From NCBI GenBank assembly GCA_002299975.1, contig DBOT01000145.1, forward strand, positions 11,656 to 20,577: a stretch of 8,922 nucleotides of DNA, given 5' to 3'. The position numbers and the translations under genes are program-made. Shown here piece by piece: positions 6,984 through 8,922 of the stretch. The notes under the pieces are model-generated. The model saw only the letters and a program-made list of their open reading frames with translations. It ran no database searches and was not told the origin of the DNA. Position 1 is the stretch's first letter. Each line of letters begins with the position of its first letter. Source of the stretch: Lactobacillaceae bacterium UBA639 (GTDB lineage: Bacteria; Bacillota; Bacilli; Lactobacillales; Lactobacillaceae).

Positions 6984-7022
6984 ACTTCGGGGTCATGGTT
7001 ACGCCATGGCCCCGAAGTTTTT
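6984..7022 (+). terminator. Strong intrinsic terminator after the LTA-synthase-like gene
   Basis: A 15-bp stem pairs 6984-6998 (ACTTCGGGGTCATGG) with 7004-7018 (CCATGGCCCCGAAGT), with one G-T wobble, around the loop TTACG. A T-run follows at 7018-7022. It begins 6 nt after the stop codon and closes the transcription unit, so mntH needs its own promoter. Confidence 0.9.
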
Positions 7023-7301
7023 AGTCTGCTTTTTCTTATTTTGCGTACCCGCCAAACAGCTCATAAATATTTTTCAAATGTTTTTAAGAGTTTCTAAAGC
7101 CGATTTTGGAACCGCTTAATTGTTGTCAACCACCGAATTAGTCAATAAAAATCGTAGCATTTTTGCCCTTCTAAACGCCGTTATATCGGCAATCTTCAGT
7201 TGCATTGTATAAATTTTTATGGTAGCCTAACAAAGTATTCGAATTAAGTTAATTTTGGTTATCAATCATGTTAACAAAATAAGATGAAAGGTGGATTTGG
7301 C
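7023..7301 (+). promoter_or_regulatory. AT-rich regulatory gap upstream of mntH
   Basis: About 280 nt without a credible gene and clearly more AT-rich than the flanking genes. Two weak promoter candidates are visible: TTGTCA (7123-7128) with TAAAAA (7146-7151) at 17 nt, and TATAAA (7208-7213) without a good -35. The second places an AT-rich palindrome (7242-7254) about 30 nt downstream. Short weak dyads also occur (GCCG and CGGC at 7177-7190; AAAAAT and ATTTTT at 7147-7164). I see no riboswitch fold. The ribosome site GAAAGGTGG at 7286-7294 is 7 nt before the GTG start at 7302. Confidence 0.5.
7242..7254. promoter_or_regulatory. AATTAA-N-TTAATT palindrome, possible MntR/SloR-type operator
   Basis: A perfect odd-centre palindrome, AATTAAGTTAATT, lies 47 nt before the mntH start and overlaps ATTCGAAT (7237-7244). 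It resembles the AT-rich dyads bound by Mn-responsive DtxR-family repressors (MntR, ScaR, SloR) upstream of manganese transporter genes. Position and gene function support this, but such AT-rich dyads also arise by chance. Confidence 0.45.
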
Positions 7302-8891
7302 GTGGATAACACAAAAAATCAGCACCGTAAGCATCACTTGATTGAGTATGCTAACGGGAAGTCTCTAGAAGAAATCAACGGTACCGTTGAAGTCCCTCAT
7401 GGTAAGGGATTCTGGCGAACATTATTTGCCTACTCTGGCCCTGGTGCATTGGTCGCCGTGGGTTACATGGATCCTGGTAACTGGGCAACTTCAATTACTG
7501 GTGGGCAAAGCTTCCAATACACCCTGATGACTACCATCTTGATCTCAAGTTTGATTGCGATGTTACTTCAATACATGGCGGCTAAACTCGGGATCGTGAG
7601 TCAAATGGACCTCGCTCAGGCAACACGGGCGCGGACCGGTAAAGCATTAGGGATTATTCTTTGGATCATGACCGAGTTAGCGATCATGGCAACCGATATT
7701 GCCGAAGTTATTGGTGCGGCGATTGCCTTAAACCTGCTGTTCCACATTCCGTTGATCCCATCAGTCTTCATTACCGTTCTTGATGTTTTAGTTCTGCTAT
7801 TATTGACGAAGATTGGTTTCCGGAAGATCGAAGCAATTGTTGCCTGCCTGATTCTGGTTATTCTGTTTGTCTTTGCCTACCAGGTAGCTCTCTCCAATCC
7901 TAACTGGGGAGCTGCTTTCATGGGTCTCTTGCCTTCAACCAAGGCGATTGCCCAACACCCTGAGATCGGCGGAATTACTCCATTGAGTGGTTCCCTGGGG
8001 ATTATTGGGGCGACGGTTATGCCGCACAACCTGTACTTGCACTCCGCAATTTCCCAAACGCGGAAGATCGATCACAACGACCTCGACAGCATTCGGCAGA
8101 CCGTTCGGTTCACCACTTGGGACTCCAACATTCAACTATCCCTGGCCTTCGTTGTTAACGCCCTCCTGCTGATCATGGGGGTGGCCGTCTTCAAGTACGG
8201 CGCCGTTAAGGATAGTTCATTCTTTGGTCTCTATGATGCCTTGAACAACACTTCCATGCTTAGCAACCCAATCCTGATTGCCGTCGCTAAGTCTGGTATC
8301 CTGTCGACCCTGTTCGCTGTTGCCCTGCTGGCTTCTGGTCAAAACTCCACCATTACTGGTACCCTGACTGGTCAGGTTATCATGGAAGGTTTCGTCCACA
8401 TGAAGATGCCACTCTGGGCTCGGCGGCTGGTTACCCGTCTGATCTCCGTTATTCCTGTTCTGCTCTGTGTTGGAATGACCTCTGGTGAATCCACTATTCA
8501 GCAACACACCGCATTGAACCTACTGATGGAAAACTCACAGGTCTTTCTGGCCTTTGCCCTGCCGTTCTCAATGCTGCCACTGCTGATGATGACTAACAGT
8601 GAAGTGGAAATGGGTGAATTCAAGAACCGGCCTTGGGTTAAGATCTGTGGTTGGGTCTCCGTTATTGCGTTGACCTTCTTGAACCTCTACAACCTGCCAG
8701 CAACCTACGAAGGCTTCGGTGTTTGGTCCAAGGGTACCTCTGACGTCCTCGCATACATAACGATCATCGTCATTCTGGTCCTGTTAGCTTGGACCTGTGT
8801 TGAACTCTACCGTGGTGACAAGCGTTTTGCCGCTGAAGGCCGTGGTTTTGGTCAACAAGAAGAAAAGATGAAAGACTCCGCTAAGAACTAA
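7302..8891 (+). CDS. mntH: Proton-coupled manganese/iron importer of the Nramp family (MntH)
   Basis: This 529-residue membrane protein imports Mn2+ (and possibly Fe2+ or Cd2+) with protons. The two metal-binding helix breaks are intact: DPGN at 57-60 in helix 1 and MPHN at 240-243 in helix 6, followed by LYLHS. The conserved stretch GQNSTITGTLTGQ is at 346-358. About eleven or twelve helices can be placed between 43 and 502, with a long charged N-terminal tail (1-40) and a basic/acidic C-terminal tail (503-529). The tails make it longer than Escherichia coli MntH (about 410 residues) but normal for lactobacilli. I take GTG at 7302 as the start because GAAAGGTGG lies 7 nt upstream; the in-frame ATG at 7284 overlaps that ribosome site and has none itself. 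It is a single-gene unit behind a terminator. High manganese uptake is characteristic of lactobacilli, where Mn2+ helps detoxify superoxide. Confidence 0.95.
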   Translation: MDNTKNQHRKHHLIEYANGKSLEEINGTVEVPHGKGFWRTLFAYSGPGALVAVGYMDPGNWATSITGGQSFQYTLMTTILISSLIAMLLQYMAAKLGIVSQMDLAQATRARTGKALGIILWIMTELAIMATDIAEVIGAAIALNLLFHIPLIPSVFITVLDVLVLLLLTKIGFRKIEAIVACLILVILFVFAYQVALSNPNWGAAFMGLLPSTKAIAQHPEIGGITPLSGSLGIIGATVMPHNLYLHSAISQTRKIDHNDLDSIRQTVRFTTWDSNIQLSLAFVVNALLLIMGVAVFKYGAVKDSSFFGLYDALNNTSMLSNPILIAVAKSGILSTLFAVALLASGQNSTITGTLTGQVIMEGFVHMKMPLWARRLVTRLISVIPVLLCVGMTSGESTIQQHTALNLLMENSQVFLAFALPFSMLPLLMMTNSEVEMGEFKNRPWVKICGWVSVIALTFLNLYNLPATYEGFGVWSKGTSDVLAYITIIVILVLLAWTCVELYRGDKRFAAEGRGFGQQEEKMKDSAKN

Positions 8892-8922
8892 TATTTACTA
8901 TTACCTAACCTAACTCCAAAAG
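8892..8922. other. Short 3' flank of mntH, no feature visible
   Basis: Thirty-one AT-rich bases follow the stop codon. No hairpin or T-tract is complete here, so the mntH terminator, if any, lies beyond the window. Confidence 0.6.

Noticed and set aside
7147..7190. Weak dyads AAAAAT-ATTTTT and GCCG-CGGC before mntH as terminator or attenuator
   Set aside because: The stems are only 4-6 bp, mostly AT, and have no proper T-run.
7023..7301. A manganese riboswitch (yybP-ykoY type) in the mntH leader
   Set aside because: I could not find the conserved paired elements of that class, and it normally precedes exporters rather than mntH.
1..8922. Defence system, prophage, transposon, CRISPR or RNA gene
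   Set aside because: No transposase, integrase, nuclease, repeat array or tRNA-like fold was visible; all five genes fit ordinary transport and envelope functions.

Overview
The window reads as chromosomal DNA of a Gram-positive, low-to-mid GC lactic acid bacterium of the Lactobacillaceae. A Limosilactobacillus-like species is my best guess. This rests on strong AGGAGG-type ribosome sites, a DtxR/MntR-style AT-rich palindrome before mntH, the long Firmicute-type MntH, and lactococcal-style heme-efflux genes with matching operators. It is inference from protein character, not a species identification.

Layout. The left half (23-3885) is transcribed leftwards and encodes two ABC exporters. First comes a permease plus ATPase pair that I read as the heme exporter HrtB/HrtA (3885 to 2122, 15 nt apart). 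Then, after a 119-nt gap with its own extended -10 promoter, comes a fused ATPase-permease of MacB type (2002 to 23). The right half is transcribed rightwards. A 970-residue membrane protein (4066-6978) joins a 10-helix module resembling a degenerate acyltransferase-3 domain to a complete lipoteichoic-acid-synthase-type module, and ends in a strong intrinsic terminator. After a 300-nt AT-rich regulatory gap comes mntH (7302-8891), a manganese/iron importer of the Nramp family.

Regulation. The 180-bp divergent region between hrtB and the LTA-synthase-like gene holds two copies of the palindrome TGACAC-N-GTGTCA. This is the core of the operator I recall for the heme-sensing TetR-family repressor HrtR of Lactococcus lactis. 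One copy carries the -35 TTGACA of the inferred hrtB promoter and the other lies over its expected transcription start. That arrangement fits de-repression of heme efflux by heme. No hrtR gene is present in the window, so the regulator must be encoded elsewhere.

How the genes work together. The functions centre on the envelope and metals: export of toxic heme, export of an unknown substrate by the MacB-like protein, building or decorating a glycerol-phosphate surface polymer, and Mn2+ uptake. The heme-export and MntH genes are both about metal balance, but they lie in separate transcription units and I see no direct link. I found no mobile element, CRISPR array, tRNA/rRNA gene or defence system. 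The most notable points are the operator pair, which supports a functional assignment of hrtBA, and the unusual domain fusion in the 970-residue protein.
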